Shown here: piece by piece, positions 1-8,979 of the stretch | Layout: the number at the start of each line of letters is the position of its first letter | Position numbering within the stretch: position 1 is the first letter of the stretch | Source: CAWAMD01 sp963783045 | Lineage (GTDB): Bacteria > Actinomycetota > Nitriliruptoria > Nitriliruptorales > Nitriliruptoraceae | DNA: 64,000 nucleotides | Assembly: GCA_963783045.1 (NCBI GenBank) | Contig: CAWAMD010000005.1 | Location: 930,001-994,000 of the forward strand | Direction of reading: 5' to 3' | Translations under genes and position numbers: made by a program | Notes under the pieces: model-generated | What the model was told of the DNA's origin: nothing | What the model saw: only the letters and a program-made list of their open reading frames with translations | Databases searched by the model: none

Positions 1-577
1 GGCGGCCGCACGCGTGGCCGCGAGCGGCCGGCCGCAGTCGCTCGACCTGATCGTGGCCGGCGACGGCGAGATCTGCGTCAACGCGCTGCACGCCGGCATC
101 GGGGTCGACGCTGCGGTCCGGGCGTCCGCCCTCAAGGAGACCATGGGCGACGCGGCCTATCCGCTCGGGGCGATCGCCGCGGGTGCACGGGTGGAGGGTT
201 GGGACCTCACCGTGACCGTGGACGGCGACGTGCTCCGTCCGGCGAGCGGCGAGCGGATGCTGCTCGTCGCCGTGCTCAACGCCGCGACCTTCGGCGGCGG
301 CACCCGGATGGCACCCGACGCGCGCCCCGACGACGGTGCCCTCGACGTGGTCGTGTCGGCGGCGACGGGGCCAGCCGCCCGGGTCGCCTTCGGCCTGGCG
401 GTCCGCTCCGGCACGCATCTGGACCGCGACGACGTGGCTGCTGCCCGAGGGCAGCGCGTCGCCATCACCGGAGACCCGGTGGGCTACAACGTCGACGGCG
501 AGCTCGACGGCCGCGAGCACGCCGACCGCAGCTTCGAGCTCGTCCCCGCCGCGTGGCGGATACGCGGGCCCCACTAG
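1..577 (+). CDS. Lipid kinase family protein (YegS/BmrU, diacylglycerol kinase-like), C-terminal part
   Basis: The frame is open from the left edge of the window, so the gene begins upstream and only about its last 190 residues are present. The segment shows the C-terminal half of the diacylglycerol kinase/YegS fold: an NALHAGIGVDAAV stretch, an NAATFGGG turn followed by APDARPDDGALDV, and a closing NVDGELDG motif. These are the usual signatures of ATP-dependent lipid kinases that phosphorylate diacylglycerol-like lipids at the inner face of the membrane. The N-terminal nucleotide-binding motif (GGDGT) lies outside the window, so activity cannot be judged. It converges on the channel gene that follows. 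Confidence 0.82.
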   Translation, partial: AAARVAASGRPQSLDLIVAGDGEICVNALHAGIGVDAAVRASALKETMGDAAYPLGAIAAGARVEGWDLTVTVDGDVLRPASGERMLLVAVLNAATFGGGTRMAPDARPDDGALDVVVSAATGPAARVAFGLAVRSGTHLDRDDVAAARGQRVAITGDPVGYNVDGELDGREHADRSFELVPAAWRIRGPH

Positions 578-589
578 GCCGGGACCGGG

Positions 590-1732
590 TCAGGCGGAGC
601 GCTCGGTGGCGCTCTGGACGTTGCCGCCCGTGTCCGTCTCGCCATCCCCGTCGTTCCGGTCGGCCCGGCCGTCGGACGAGAGCTGCCACGGACCGTCCCG
701 CTGCGTTGCCTCCTCGGGGGCACCAACCTCCACGACGCGGTCCCACGACCACCCCGCGTCCTCGACGAGACCCCGGACCTCCCGCCGATGGTCGGCCGCC
801 TGGCGGCATGCCTCGTGGAACTCCGCGGCGGCGACCGTGGGGACGCCCGCATCCCGCAGCGGCTCGAGGCTCAGCGGCGCCGGCGGCTCGTCGGCCGGCG
901 TCATGAACGCCGAACGCAGTGCACCGAGCAGCGATCCGATCCCGTTCCGGGCCAATCGGATGCTGACCCGGTCCGGTCGCGCGTCCTCCGCCACGCCGAA
1001 CTCGAGGAGCGACAGCGCCTCGTCGAGCGTGGCCACGGCGACGGCCGGCGCGGCCCGCTCGTCGGTGTTGTGGAAGTAGTGCAGCACCGGGTAGGCGAGA
1101 TGGCGCTGCCCGAGCATCATCAGCTCGGGTGTGAGGGTCTCGAGCCCCCGGGTGAGGCTTTCCCACCCGTCCTGCCGCCACGTCGAGGTGAGGATGTCGT
1201 AGGGGTCGGTCCCGAGGGCCGTGATGTGGAGCGCCAACGTGCGTCCCTGCACGACGGCCGAAACGATCGGGACCAGGTAGGTGATCCCCATGGTGACGAC
1301 CGCCAGGCCGGTGAAGCTCGCGACGACGGTCAGGATCTGCCAGATCCCGGGTCCGGGGACGAGCCCGCCGTTGCCGAGCGTGAGCATCGTGTAGCCGGCG
1401 AAGTAGACGCGCTCCAGGGCACCGGCGGACGCCTGCGTGGTGGCGTCGCGGACGGCGGACGGGGCCGAGTTGAAGACGAGCGACCAGCCGAGCCACACCG
1501 CGCTCACCCAGGTCAGCAGCATGCTGACCACCACGATGATCCCCGCGACTCGAAGAACGCGATGCGGGTGGTCGGCCCGTCTGGCCGCCGCGCGCCAGAG
1601 CAACCAGTGCCCGTGAGCGAGTCGCGACGTGACGGGTCCACCACCGACGCTGACGGCGACCGTGGTCCAGGCCATGTCGACCAGCGAGACGAGGAGGACG
1701 ACCGCGCCGAGCGTCCCCAGGAAGGAGGCCAC
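590..1732 (-). CDS. Ion channel family membrane protein (two-transmembrane, pore-loop type)
   Basis: A 380-residue protein with hydrophobic segments near residues 4-26, 62-88 and 130-160. A re-entrant pore loop sits around 108-127, between the last two segments. This is the Ion_trans_2 layout of simple potassium channels. The selectivity-filter position reads TLGNGG instead of the canonical TVGYGD, so potassium selectivity is uncertain. The C-terminal half is a soluble cytoplasmic region with no domain I recognise, ending in an acidic tail. The GTG start lies just after the stop of the upstream stress-protein gene (1741-2301), and the two are probably co-transcribed. Confidence 0.72.
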   Translation of the reverse strand: MASFLGTLGAVVLLVSLVDMAWTTVAVSVGGGPVTSRLAHGHWLLWRAAARRADHPHRVLRVAGIIVVVSMLLTWVSAVWLGWSLVFNSAPSAVRDATTQASAGALERVYFAGYTMLTLGNGGLVPGPGIWQILTVVASFTGLAVVTMGITYLVPIVSAVVQGRTLALHITALGTDPYDILTSTWRQDGWESLTRGLETLTPELMMLGQRHLAYPVLHYFHNTDERAAPAVAVATLDEALSLLEFGVAEDARPDRVSIRLARNGIGSLLGALRSAFMTPADEPPAPLSLEPLRDAGVPTVAAAEFHEACRQAADHRREVRGLVEDAGWSWDRVVEVGAPEEATQRDGPWQLSSDGRADRNDGDGETDTGGNVQSATERSA

Positions 1733-1740
1733 GACCTCGC

Positions 1741-2301
1741 TCAGCCCTCCTGCGCGATGCCGCGGGCGTTGACCCGGTGGACCTCCATCGGAGCCGCCGA
1801 CCCGATGGCCTCCATCGCGCGGTCGATCAGCGCCGGGTCGTCGCTGTGCACGCCGACGACGACCGCGCCCTTGTTCACGATCGCCTCGAACGTCTCGTGC
1901 CAGCTGTGGTCGGTCCGCAGTGCCGACTCGCCCTCGACGATGGCGCCGACGGTCCCGCCGGCACCACCACCGCTGATCGCCCCGAGCAGCGCCCCGACGC
2001 CTGCCACCATTCCGATGCCGGGGATGAGGGTCACGGCGGCACCGACGAGGGCACCGAGCGCCCCGCCGGCCAGGCTGCCGGCCGTCCCACCGGCCGCGAT
2101 GTGCGTGCCGACGCCACGCCCGATGGGCTCGCCGGTGCGGTCCTCCTCGCGGACGTCCACGTCCTCGACGGGGCGGCCGAGCACGGAGAGGTCGTCCTCG
2201 GGCACGCCGACCCGCCGCAGGGCCTCGAGGGCGTCGCTGGCCACCTCGAGGTCACGGAACGCCGCGACGATGTTGTGGGTCGCGAGCTCTGCGCGCGCCA
2301 T
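1741..2301 (-). CDS. Glycine-zipper general-stress-like protein
   Basis: A 186-residue protein. Its N-terminal part (about 8-50) resembles the small alpha/beta domain of general-stress 17M-like proteins, with the pattern ALEALRRVGVPEDDLSVLG. A glycine- and alanine-rich hydrophobic hairpin follows (about 70-125) with closely spaced GxxxG repeats, as in glycine-zipper membrane inserts. A second small domain closes the protein (VVVGVHSDDPALIDRAMEAI). A similar layout recurs at 46835-47410. The function is unknown; membrane association under envelope or osmotic stress is an inference from the fold and from the adjacent channel gene. Confidence 0.62.
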   Translation of the reverse strand: MARAELATHNIVAAFRDLEVASDALEALRRVGVPEDDLSVLGRPVEDVDVREEDRTGEPIGRGVGTHIAAGGTAGSLAGGALGALVGAAVTLIPGIGMVAGVGALLGAISGGGAGGTVGAIVEGESALRTDHSWHETFEAIVNKGAVVVGVHSDDPALIDRAMEAIGSAAPMEVHRVNARGIAQEG

Positions 2302-2443
2302 GGTGGGGGTCCTTTCCGGTCAGGTCGCCTGTCGTGCGCCACGGTCACCGTGGCATGCAGCGTCCGTCGCTGCGCCGCGCGGCCAGGCGCGAACGGCCAC
2401 CTGCAGCGCCACCGTGTCCGGTCGGTACGGGGTGACGGCGGTG

Positions 2444-3538
2444 TCAGCCGCGTGGGTCACGCTCGACGAAGGGCGGGCGGACGACCGCGAAGCCCACGTC
2501 CCGACCGCGGAGGTCCACGGTCACCTCGTCGCCGGGTCCGATCCCGTCCGCGAGGTAGGCGAGCCCGATACCGACACCGAGCGTCGGCGAGAAGGATCCG
2601 GAGGTGACCGCGCCGACCTCGCGGCCATCGGCGTGGACGGTCATGTGCTCGCGGGGGATCCGCCGCCCGTCGGCGCGCAGACCCCACAGACGTCGTGACG
2701 GGCCCTGCTCCTTGAACCGCCGTAGCGCCGGCTGGCCGGTGAAGTCGTCGCGGTCGAGCTTCACGGCCCATCCCAGCCGGGCCTCGTAGGGGTTGGTGTC
2801 GACGCTGAGGTCGTTGCCGTGCAGCGGGTAACCCATCTCGAGCCGCAGCGTGTCGCGCGCACCGAGGCCGGCGGGAGCCGCCCCCGCGTCGAGCAGCGCG
2901 TCGTAGGTGGCCACCGCACCGGCGGCCGGCACGATGAGCTCGCACCCCGGCTCGCCGGTGTAGCCCGTGCGGCACAGCAGCGCGTCCACGCCTGCGAAGC
3001 GGAAGGGCGTGACCGACAGGTAGCCGACGGCGGCCGGGTCGACCCCGACCACGTCGCGGACGAGCCCCAGCGACGCCGGTCCCTGGACGGCGATCATGGC
3101 GTGGGCGGTGGACTCGTCGGTGACCTCGGCGCCGTGCGTCTCGGCCGCCACCTGGAGCGCGCCGACGACCGCCGGCGTGTTGGCGGCGTTCGGGACGGTC
3201 AGGTACCGGTCGGCGTCGAGGCGGTAGACGATCAGGTCGTCGATGATGCCGCCCTGGTCGTTGCAGCACAGCGTGTACTGCGAGTCGCCGTCGTCGAGCA
3301 GGGTCGGGTCGTTCGTGAACGTCTGCGCCACCGTGGTCCGCGCCCCGGGGCCGGTGACCCAGACGGTGCCGAGGTGCGACACGTCGAAGACCCCGACCGA
3401 CGAGCGGACGGCGTCGTGCTCGGCGAGCGTGCCGGAGAACTCCACCGGCATCAGCCAGCCGGCGAAGGGGGCGAGCTTCGCGCCCATCGCCTCGTGCCGC
3501 CCGGTGAGTGGCGTGCGCTGCAGGTCGTCGGCGGTCAT
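2444..3538 (-). CDS. gcvT: Glycine cleavage system T protein (aminomethyltransferase)
   Basis: A 364-residue, full-length GcvT, which transfers the methylene group from the aminomethyl-lipoyl H protein to tetrahydrofolate and releases ammonia. The N-terminus (LTGRHEAMGAKLAPFAGWLMP) and the motifs VGVFDVSHLG, MIAVQGP, RTGYTGEPGCE and LGARDTLRLEMGYPLHGND are typical, and the last includes the folate-site Asp/Glu region. No other glycine cleavage gene is adjacent. The gene is divergent from the lipoyl-dehydrogenase and lipoate block, which fits a shared lipoic-acid theme because the H protein needs lipoate and the L protein is E3. Confidence 0.93.
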   Translation of the reverse strand: MTADDLQRTPLTGRHEAMGAKLAPFAGWLMPVEFSGTLAEHDAVRSSVGVFDVSHLGTVWVTGPGARTTVAQTFTNDPTLLDDGDSQYTLCCNDQGGIIDDLIVYRLDADRYLTVPNAANTPAVVGALQVAAETHGAEVTDESTAHAMIAVQGPASLGLVRDVVGVDPAAVGYLSVTPFRFAGVDALLCRTGYTGEPGCELIVPAAGAVATYDALLDAGAAPAGLGARDTLRLEMGYPLHGNDLSVDTNPYEARLGWAVKLDRDDFTGQPALRRFKEQGPSRRLWGLRADGRRIPREHMTVHADGREVGAVTSGSFSPTLGVGIGLAYLADGIGPGDEVTVDLRGRDVGFAVVRPPFVERDPRG

Positions 3539-3711
3539 CGGATGCCATCCTCGTCGATGCGGTGGAGCTCGCTGCGACGGTAGTCCAGGGAGGCAGGTGC
3601 AGCGGTCACGGACCGTTCGCTAGGTTCGGGCGGAGACGGCCCCTGAGCGCGGACGTGCGCGCCTGGCGGCCACACAACCACCACCCCCACGGCCGGGCGT
3701 CATCGACGCCA

Positions 3712-3930
3712 CGCACACGAGGAGAACGCTGTGGCCGAAGAGGTCAAGCTGCCCCAGCTCGGCGAGTCCGTCACCGAAGGCATCATCACCGCCTGGCTGG
3801 TCGAGGTCGGCGACGAGGTCGAGGTCGACCAGCCGATCGTCGAGATCTCCACCGACAAGGTCGACACGGAGATCCCCTCGCCGATCGCCGGCACCCTGCA
3901 GGAGAAGCGGGCCGAGGTCGACGACACCGT
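3712..3930 (+). repeat. 219-bp perfect direct repeat, copy 1 (RBS plus lipoyl-domain start of lpd)
   Basis: Bases 3712-3930 are identical to 5652-5870, 1,940 bp further on. The repeat covers the ribosome-binding site, the GTG start and the first 67 codons, including the lipoyl lysine. Scattered synonymous differences begin at 3931. Perfect identity at silent positions and in the leader points to a recent duplication or gene conversion, not to protein-level conservation. Confidence 0.95.
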
Positions 3931-5614
3931 GGAGGTCGGCGAGACCATCGCGGTCATCGGTGAGGGCGAGGCCGCCGGCGGCGACGAGTCCGCCGGTAGC
4001 GACGAGTCCGCCGGTGACGGCGACGAGGCGCCGTCGGACGAGGAGGCTGCCGAGGCCGCCACCACCGCCGCTGCGAGCGGCACCGACACCGAGACCGCGG
4101 CCGAGGAGGCGACCGGCGAGCGAGCCGAGCCGGCGGCGGGCCGCACGGGCACGGCGACGGCCACCTCCGGCGAGGCGCCGGCCGGCCAGCGGATCGAGCG
4201 CGGCGAGCACGACTACAACGTCATCGTCATCGGCGCCGGCACCGGCGGGTACTCCTGCGCGCTGCGCTCCGCGCAGCTCGGCCTGAAGGTGGCGATGATC
4301 GAGCGCGACATCGTCGGCGGCACCTGTCTGCACCGCGGCTGCATCCCGACGAAGGCCGTGCTGCAGACGGCCGAGGTCGCCGAGTACGCGCAGGAGGCCG
4401 CCGGCTTCGGGGTGAAGCTCGACTACGAGGGCATCGAGGTCAAGGCCCTCAACGAGCACAAGGACTCGGTCGTCGAGAAGATGTACAAGGGCCTGCAGGG
4501 CGCGCTCAAGGGCCGCGGCGTCGAGACGATCATGGGCTCGGCCCGCTTCGTCGACGCGAACACCGTCGAGGTGGAGGGCGAGGACGGCACGCAGACCATC
4601 TCGGCCCCGGCCGTGGTGATCGGCACGGGCTCGGTGCCGACCGAGCTGCCCTTCGCCGAGTTCGACGGCAAGAAGATCATCAGCTCCGACCACGCCCTGA
4701 AGCTCGAGAAGCTGCCGAAGCGGGCGATCGTGCTCGGCTCCGGCGCCGTCGGCATGGAGTTCGCCTCCGCCTGGCATGCCTTCGGGGTCGAGGTCACGGT
4801 GGTCGAGCTGCTCGACCGGCTCCTGCCGCTCGAGGACGCCGACGCCTCCAAGGAGGTCCAGCGCCAGTTCCGCAAGCGTGGCATCAGCTACCTCACCGGC
4901 GCGAAGATGACCTCGGTGGAGACCACGCAGCGCACCGTGAAGTGCGAGGTCGAGACCGCGAAGGGCGAGACCGAGGAGCTGAAGGCCGACCTGCTGCTGG
5001 TCGCCGTCGGTCGCTCGCCGGTCACCGAGGGCCTCGGACTCGAGGACATCGGCGTCGAGACGGGCGAGCGCGGGCACGTGCAGGTCGACGAGTACTGCCG
5101 CACCGGCGTCGACGGTGTCTACGCACTGGGAGACGTGATCCCGACGCTCGGCCTGGCCCACGCGTCGTTCGCGGAGGGCTTCCTCGTCGCCGACCAGCTC
5201 GCGGGGCTCGATGTCGTCCCGATCGACTACAAGGGCGTGCCACGGGTGACCTACTGCCACCCGGAGGTCGGCTCGGTCGGCTACACGGAGCAGGAGGCCA
5301 CCGACGCCGGCTACGAGGTGGTCACCGAGAAGTACCCCTTCCAGGCGCTCGGCCGGGCGGCCATGATGAAGGCGACCGGCATCGTGAAGCTCATCGCCGA
5401 GAAGGACGACGACGCCGAGGGCGGCGCGGGCCGGATCCTCGGCATCCACCTCGTCGGTCCCCGCGCGACCGACCTGATCGCCGAGGGTGAGCTCATCTAC
5501 AACTGGGAGGCGCTGCCGAGCGACGTGGCCCACTTCATCCACGCCCACCCGTCGCTGCCCGAGGCGATCGGCGAGGCCCACCTGGCCCTGGCAGGCCGGG
5601 CGCTGCACGGCTAG
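3731..5614 (+). CDS. lpd: Dihydrolipoamide dehydrogenase (E3) with N-terminal lipoyl domain
   Basis: A 627-residue fusion. Residues 1-76 form a biotinyl/lipoyl domain with the lipoylation lysine at about residue 43 in the motif TDKVD. Residues 77-158 are a flexible linker rich in Ala, Glu, Asp and Gly. The rest is a complete E3: FAD-binding GAGTGGY, the redox disulfide CLHRGC (Cys199/Cys204), an NAD-binding GSGAVGMEFAS, and the C-terminal His-Glu pair in HAHPSLPE. It reoxidises dihydrolipoyl groups of 2-oxo-acid dehydrogenases and glycine cleavage. The GTG start has GAGGAGAA upstream. The acyltransferase gene follows directly, and its lipoyl region is a DNA-level copy of this one. Confidence 0.93.
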   Translation: MAEEVKLPQLGESVTEGIITAWLVEVGDEVEVDQPIVEISTDKVDTEIPSPIAGTLQEKRAEVDDTVEVGETIAVIGEGEAAGGDESAGSDESAGDGDEAPSDEEAAEAATTAAASGTDTETAAEEATGERAEPAAGRTGTATATSGEAPAGQRIERGEHDYNVIVIGAGTGGYSCALRSAQLGLKVAMIERDIVGGTCLHRGCIPTKAVLQTAEVAEYAQEAAGFGVKLDYEGIEVKALNEHKDSVVEKMYKGLQGALKGRGVETIMGSARFVDANTVEVEGEDGTQTISAPAVVIGTGSVPTELPFAEFDGKKIISSDHALKLEKLPKRAIVLGSGAVGMEFASAWHAFGVEVTVVELLDRLLPLEDADASKEVQRQFRKRGISYLTGAKMTSVETTQRTVKCEVETAKGETEELKADLLLVAVGRSPVTEGLGLEDIGVETGERGHVQVDEYCRTGVDGVYALGDVIPTLGLAHASFAEGFLVADQLAGLDVVPIDYKGVPRVTYCHPEVGSVGYTEQEATDAGYEVVTEKYPFQALGRAAMMKATGIVKLIAEKDDDAEGGAGRILGIHLVGPRATDLIAEGELIYNWEALPSDVAHFIHAHPSLPEAIGEAHLALAGRALHG

Positions 5615-5651
5615 TCCACACTGCATCACCGGGCCGCGCGCCCGCGACAAC

Positions 5652-5870
5652 CGCACACGAGGAGAACGCTGTGGCCGAAGAGGTCAAGCTGCCCCAGCTC
5701 GGCGAGTCCGTCACCGAAGGCATCATCACCGCCTGGCTGGTCGAGGTCGGCGACGAGGTCGAGGTCGACCAGCCGATCGTCGAGATCTCCACCGACAAGG
5801 TCGACACGGAGATCCCCTCGCCGATCGCCGGCACCCTGCAGGAGAAGCGGGCCGAGGTCGACGACACCGT
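5652..5870 (+). repeat. 219-bp perfect direct repeat, copy 2 (RBS plus lipoyl-domain start of the E2 gene)
   Basis: Identical to 3712-3930. After 5870 the two genes diverge only by silent changes up to about the end of the lipoyl domain, and then completely in their linkers. The copied block ends near the domain boundary and starts about 19 bases upstream of the start codon. Confidence 0.95.
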
Positions 5871-7144
5871 CGAGGTCGGCGAGACGATCGCGGTCATCGG
5901 CGAGGGCGAGGCCGCCGGCGGTGGCGCCTCCGGTGACGGCGAAGCCGAGTCCGAGGCCGAGCCGGAGCCCGAGACCACGGCCGAGGAGGAGGAGCAGCAG
6001 CAGGAGCAGCCACAAACGTTCTGAGCAGCAGGAAGCCCCGAAGGAGCAGGCCCCGTCGGGCACGAGCGCCCCCACGCCGTCGTCCCGCCAGCCCAGCGGC
6101 AACGGCCGGGCGGCGTCGGGCGCGAAGGCGCTCGTCTCGCCGCTGGTCCGCAAGATGCTCCGCGAGGCGGGGCTCTCACCCGAGGACGTCGAGGCGACCG
6201 GCCCCGGCGGGCGCATCACACGCGACGACGCCGAGCGCGCCATCGAGCAGGGACCCACGGCGCAACCGGCCGGCGAGCAGCCCGCGGCGGCCACCGGCCG
6301 CGAGGCCCCGTCCGCCGGCGCGGGCGCCCCGGCGCCGGCCACGCCCTCCGCGGCGCCGGCTGCGGCGCCCTCACGCCCGCAGCCACAGGCCGCCCCGAAG
6401 CAGATCGAGTTCGAGGGACGCGAGAAGACCGAGGAGCTGTCCCGGGTCCGCAAGGCGATCGCCCGGCACATGCACGACTCGATCCAGTCGACGGCGCAGC
6501 TCACCGCGGCCGTCGAGGTCGACATGAGCCGCGTCATGGCGGTCCGTGCCGACGCGAAGGACGCCTTCAAGGCCCGTGAGGGCGTGTCGCTGTCCCCGCT
6601 GCCGATCATCGCCCGTGCAGTGTGCCTGACGTTGCCCCGGCACCCCGCCGTGAACGCCTCCATCGACCTGGAGGCCGGCACGGCGACCTACCACAACTTC
6701 GTGAACCTCGGCATGGCGGTGGACACCGAGCAGGGGCTGCTCGTCCCGAACATCAAGAACGCCCAGGACCTGACCATCCCGGGCCTGGCCCGTCAGATCA
6801 AGGACCTCGCCGACCGGGCGCGGTCGAAGAAGCTGCAGCCCGACGAGATCAGCGGCGGCACCTTCACGATCACGAACACCGGTTCGCGCGGTGTGCTGAT
6901 GGACACGCCGATCCTGAACCCGCCCGAGGTCGCCATCATGGCGGCGACGCTCATCGAGAAGCGGCCCGTGGTCGTCACCGACGAGTTCGGCAACGACAGC
7001 CTCGCGATCCGCTGGATGAGCTACCTCTGCCTGACCTACGACCACCGGATGGTCGACGGCGCGGATGCGGCGCGGTTCCTGACCGACCTGAAGTACACGC
7101 TCGAGACCGTCGACTTCGGCCCCGAGGTGGGCCTGCGGAGGTGA
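5671..7144 (+). CDS. sucB: 2-oxo-acid dehydrogenase E2 component (dihydrolipoyl acyltransferase), frameshifted
   Basis: The protein is encoded in two frames. The first (5671-6024) gives the lipoyl domain (Lys43 in TDKVD) and part of a Glu/Gln-rich linker, then stops at TGA 6022-6024. The second frame continues at once with more linker, the E3/E1-binding domain (SPLVRKMLREAGLSPEDV) and the catalytic domain, ending in DHRMVDGADA with the active-site HxxxDG. Dropping one T of the AACGTTC at 6015-6021 restores a single protein of about 490 residues. The cause could be sequencing error or a real mutation. It catalyses acyl transfer to CoA in the 2-oxoglutarate or a related complex. No E1 gene is nearby, so the substrate is not fixed. 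Confidence 0.85.
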
Positions 7145-7148
7145 GCAC

Positions 7149-7889
7149 ATGACGACGCACCGGCGCGGCACCCCGCCGTCGCGGATGCGCGCGGCCCGCA
7201 CCGCGCCGGTCACCGTCGTCAGCCCGGGGACGGTCCCCTATGGCACCGCCTGGGACTGGCAGCGCGAGCTCGTGGCACGCCGCGCCGAGGACGAGATCGG
7301 CGACGTGCTGCTCACGCTCGAGCACCCCCGGGTCTACACGGCCGGCAAGCGCGCGGAGGAGGCGAACCTCGTCTTCGACGACGCGGAGCGCGCCCGGCGC
7401 GGCATCGAGCTCTTCCACGTGGACCGCGGCGGCGACTTCACCTACCACGGGCCGGGCCAGCTCGTCGCCTATCCGGTCCTGCGCCTCGAGGGTCCCTTCG
7501 TCGTCGACTACGTCCGTGCGCTCGAGGAGGTCTGCATCCGCGTCGCGGCGGCGTACGGGATCACGGCGCAGCGGGTGCCGGGGTACACCGGCGTCTGGGT
7601 CGGCGACGAGAAGCTCGTCGCGATCGGGGTACGCGTGTCGGCCCACGGGGTCACGAGCCACGGCTTCGCCATGAACGTCACCACCGACCTCGACGACTTC
7701 GGCGGCATCGTCCCCTGCGGCATCACCGACCGCGGCGTGTGCTCGCTGGCGTCCCTCGGCGTGGACACCACCATGGACGAGGCACGGGCGGCCACCCACG
7801 CCGCCTTCGCCGAGGTCTTCGACTGTACGCTGATGGATGGGGCTCCCGAGGACCTCGGGCTGTCCCGCCCCGACACCGCCAGCGCCTGA
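7149..7889 (+). CDS. lipB: Octanoyltransferase (lipoate biosynthesis)
   Basis: A 246-residue LipB. It moves the octanoyl group from acyl carrier protein to the lipoyl lysine of E2 and H proteins in the cytoplasm. Conserved blocks are RGGDFTYHGPGQLVAYP, the KLVAIGVR segment with its catalytic lysine, SHGFAMNV, and PCGITDRGVCSL. The ATG at 7149 lies 5 nt after the E2 stop, and the E2 end supplies GGAGGTGA as ribosome site, indicating translational linkage. An N-terminal extension of about 22 residues precedes the usual start of the family fold. lipA follows. Confidence 0.94.
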   Translation: MTTHRRGTPPSRMRAARTAPVTVVSPGTVPYGTAWDWQRELVARRAEDEIGDVLLTLEHPRVYTAGKRAEEANLVFDDAERARRGIELFHVDRGGDFTYHGPGQLVAYPVLRLEGPFVVDYVRALEEVCIRVAAAYGITAQRVPGYTGVWVGDEKLVAIGVRVSAHGVTSHGFAMNVTTDLDDFGGIVPCGITDRGVCSLASLGVDTTMDEARAATHAAFAEVFDCTLMDGAPEDLGLSRPDTASA

Positions 7890-7938
7890 GACCCGGCGTG
7901 CCGGCGGCCCGTCCCACACCCGGGAAGGGAGCATTGAC

Positions 7939-8979
7939 GTGACCGAGAACCCCAGGCCAGTCGTCCCCGCTGGCACGCGCATGCTCGACGTGATGCCGAA
8001 GGAGCGCGTCCGCCGTGCCGGCGTCGTCCGCAAGGGCATGGACACCTCGCTCAAGGACGGCCGCAAGCCCGACTGGCTGAAGGTCAAGGCGTCCTACGGC
8101 GAGAACTTCCGGGACCTCAAGAGCCTGATGGGCGGGCTCGACCTGCACACGGTCTGCGAGCAGGCGGGCTGCCCGAACATCTACGAGTGCTGGGAGATGC
8201 GGGAGGCCACGTTCCTCATCGGCGGCGAGGACTGCACCCGCCGCTGCGCGTTCTGCCAGATCAAGACCGGCAAGCCGGCCGGCTACGACACCGACGAGCC
8301 ACGCCGGGTCGGCGAGGCCGTGGCGCACATGGGGCTCCGGTTCGCGGTCGTGACGATGGTGGCACGCGACGACCTCGACGACGGCGGCGCATGGCTGGTC
8401 GCGGAGACGATCCGGCAGGTCCGGGCGGCCTCCCCCGACTGCGGCATCGAGGTGCTGCCGAGCGACCTCGGCTACGGCCGGGACCGCGCGGCCGGGCTCG
8501 CGGCCCTCGACCAGGTCGTGGAGGCCGCCCCGGACGTGTTCGCCTTCAACCTCGAGACCTGTCGGCGGCTGTTCGACGACATCCGCCCGGCGTTCGACTA
8601 CGACGCCTCGCTCGCGTTCCTCGCCGAGGCCCGGTCGCGCTTCCCGGCCACCACGGCGATCAAGTCCAACATCATCGCCGGGATGGGCGAGACGAACGAC
8701 GAGATCGTCGCCACCATGCGGGACCTCGCCGACGCGGGCGTCCAGACGCTGACGATCGGCCAGTACCTGCAGCCTTCGGCGCAGCACCTGCACCTCGACC
8801 GCTACGTGACGCCCGAGGAGTTCGCCGAGCTCCGCCGCATCGGCGAGGACGAGCTCGGCTTCGACCACGTCGAGGCGGGTCCGATGGTCCGCTCCTCCTA
8901 CCACGCCGGCAAGCAGGCGCAGGACGCGGGCGCCTGGCAGCCCGCGGCGCACCATCCGCCGGACACCCGGGACGCCTAG
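7939..8979 (+). CDS. lipA: Lipoyl synthase (radical SAM)
   Basis: A 346-residue LipA that inserts two sulfurs into octanoyl-lysine. It has the auxiliary-cluster pattern CEQAGCPNIYEC and the radical-SAM CxxxCxxC in CTRRCAFC, followed by QIKTGKP and EVLPSDLG. GTG at 7939 is chosen over further-upstream in-frame codons because GGGAAGGGAG precedes it and the family normally starts here. The stop codon, TAG at 8977-8979, lies in the CTAG at the left edge of the 165-bp palindromic element, so the C-terminal end may have been altered by the insertion. It acts directly after LipB. Confidence 0.95.
   Translation: MTENPRPVVPAGTRMLDVMPKERVRRAGVVRKGMDTSLKDGRKPDWLKVKASYGENFRDLKSLMGGLDLHTVCEQAGCPNIYECWEMREATFLIGGEDCTRRCAFCQIKTGKPAGYDTDEPRRVGEAVAHMGLRFAVVTMVARDDLDDGGAWLVAETIRQVRAASPDCGIEVLPSDLGYGRDRAAGLAALDQVVEAAPDVFAFNLETCRRLFDDIRPAFDYDASLAFLAEARSRFPATTAIKSNIIAGMGETNDEIVATMRDLADAGVQTLTIGQYLQPSAQHLHLDRYVTPEEFAELRRIGEDELGFDHVEAGPMVRSSYHAGKQAQDAGAWQPAAHHPPDTRDA

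Noticed and set aside
3620..5656. 678-codon open frame on the minus strand opposite lpd.
   Set aside because: It is the mirror of a GC-rich coding gene; its translation is low-complexity Leu/Arg/Asp/Val with no motif, and the plus strand has a clear E3.
6015..6030. Programmed +1 frameshift in the E2 gene at TTC TGA G, resembling the prfB site.
   Set aside because: No upstream Shine-Dalgarno-like stimulator, and the same one-base shift occurs in unrelated genes at the same local context. An error or mutation is simpler.
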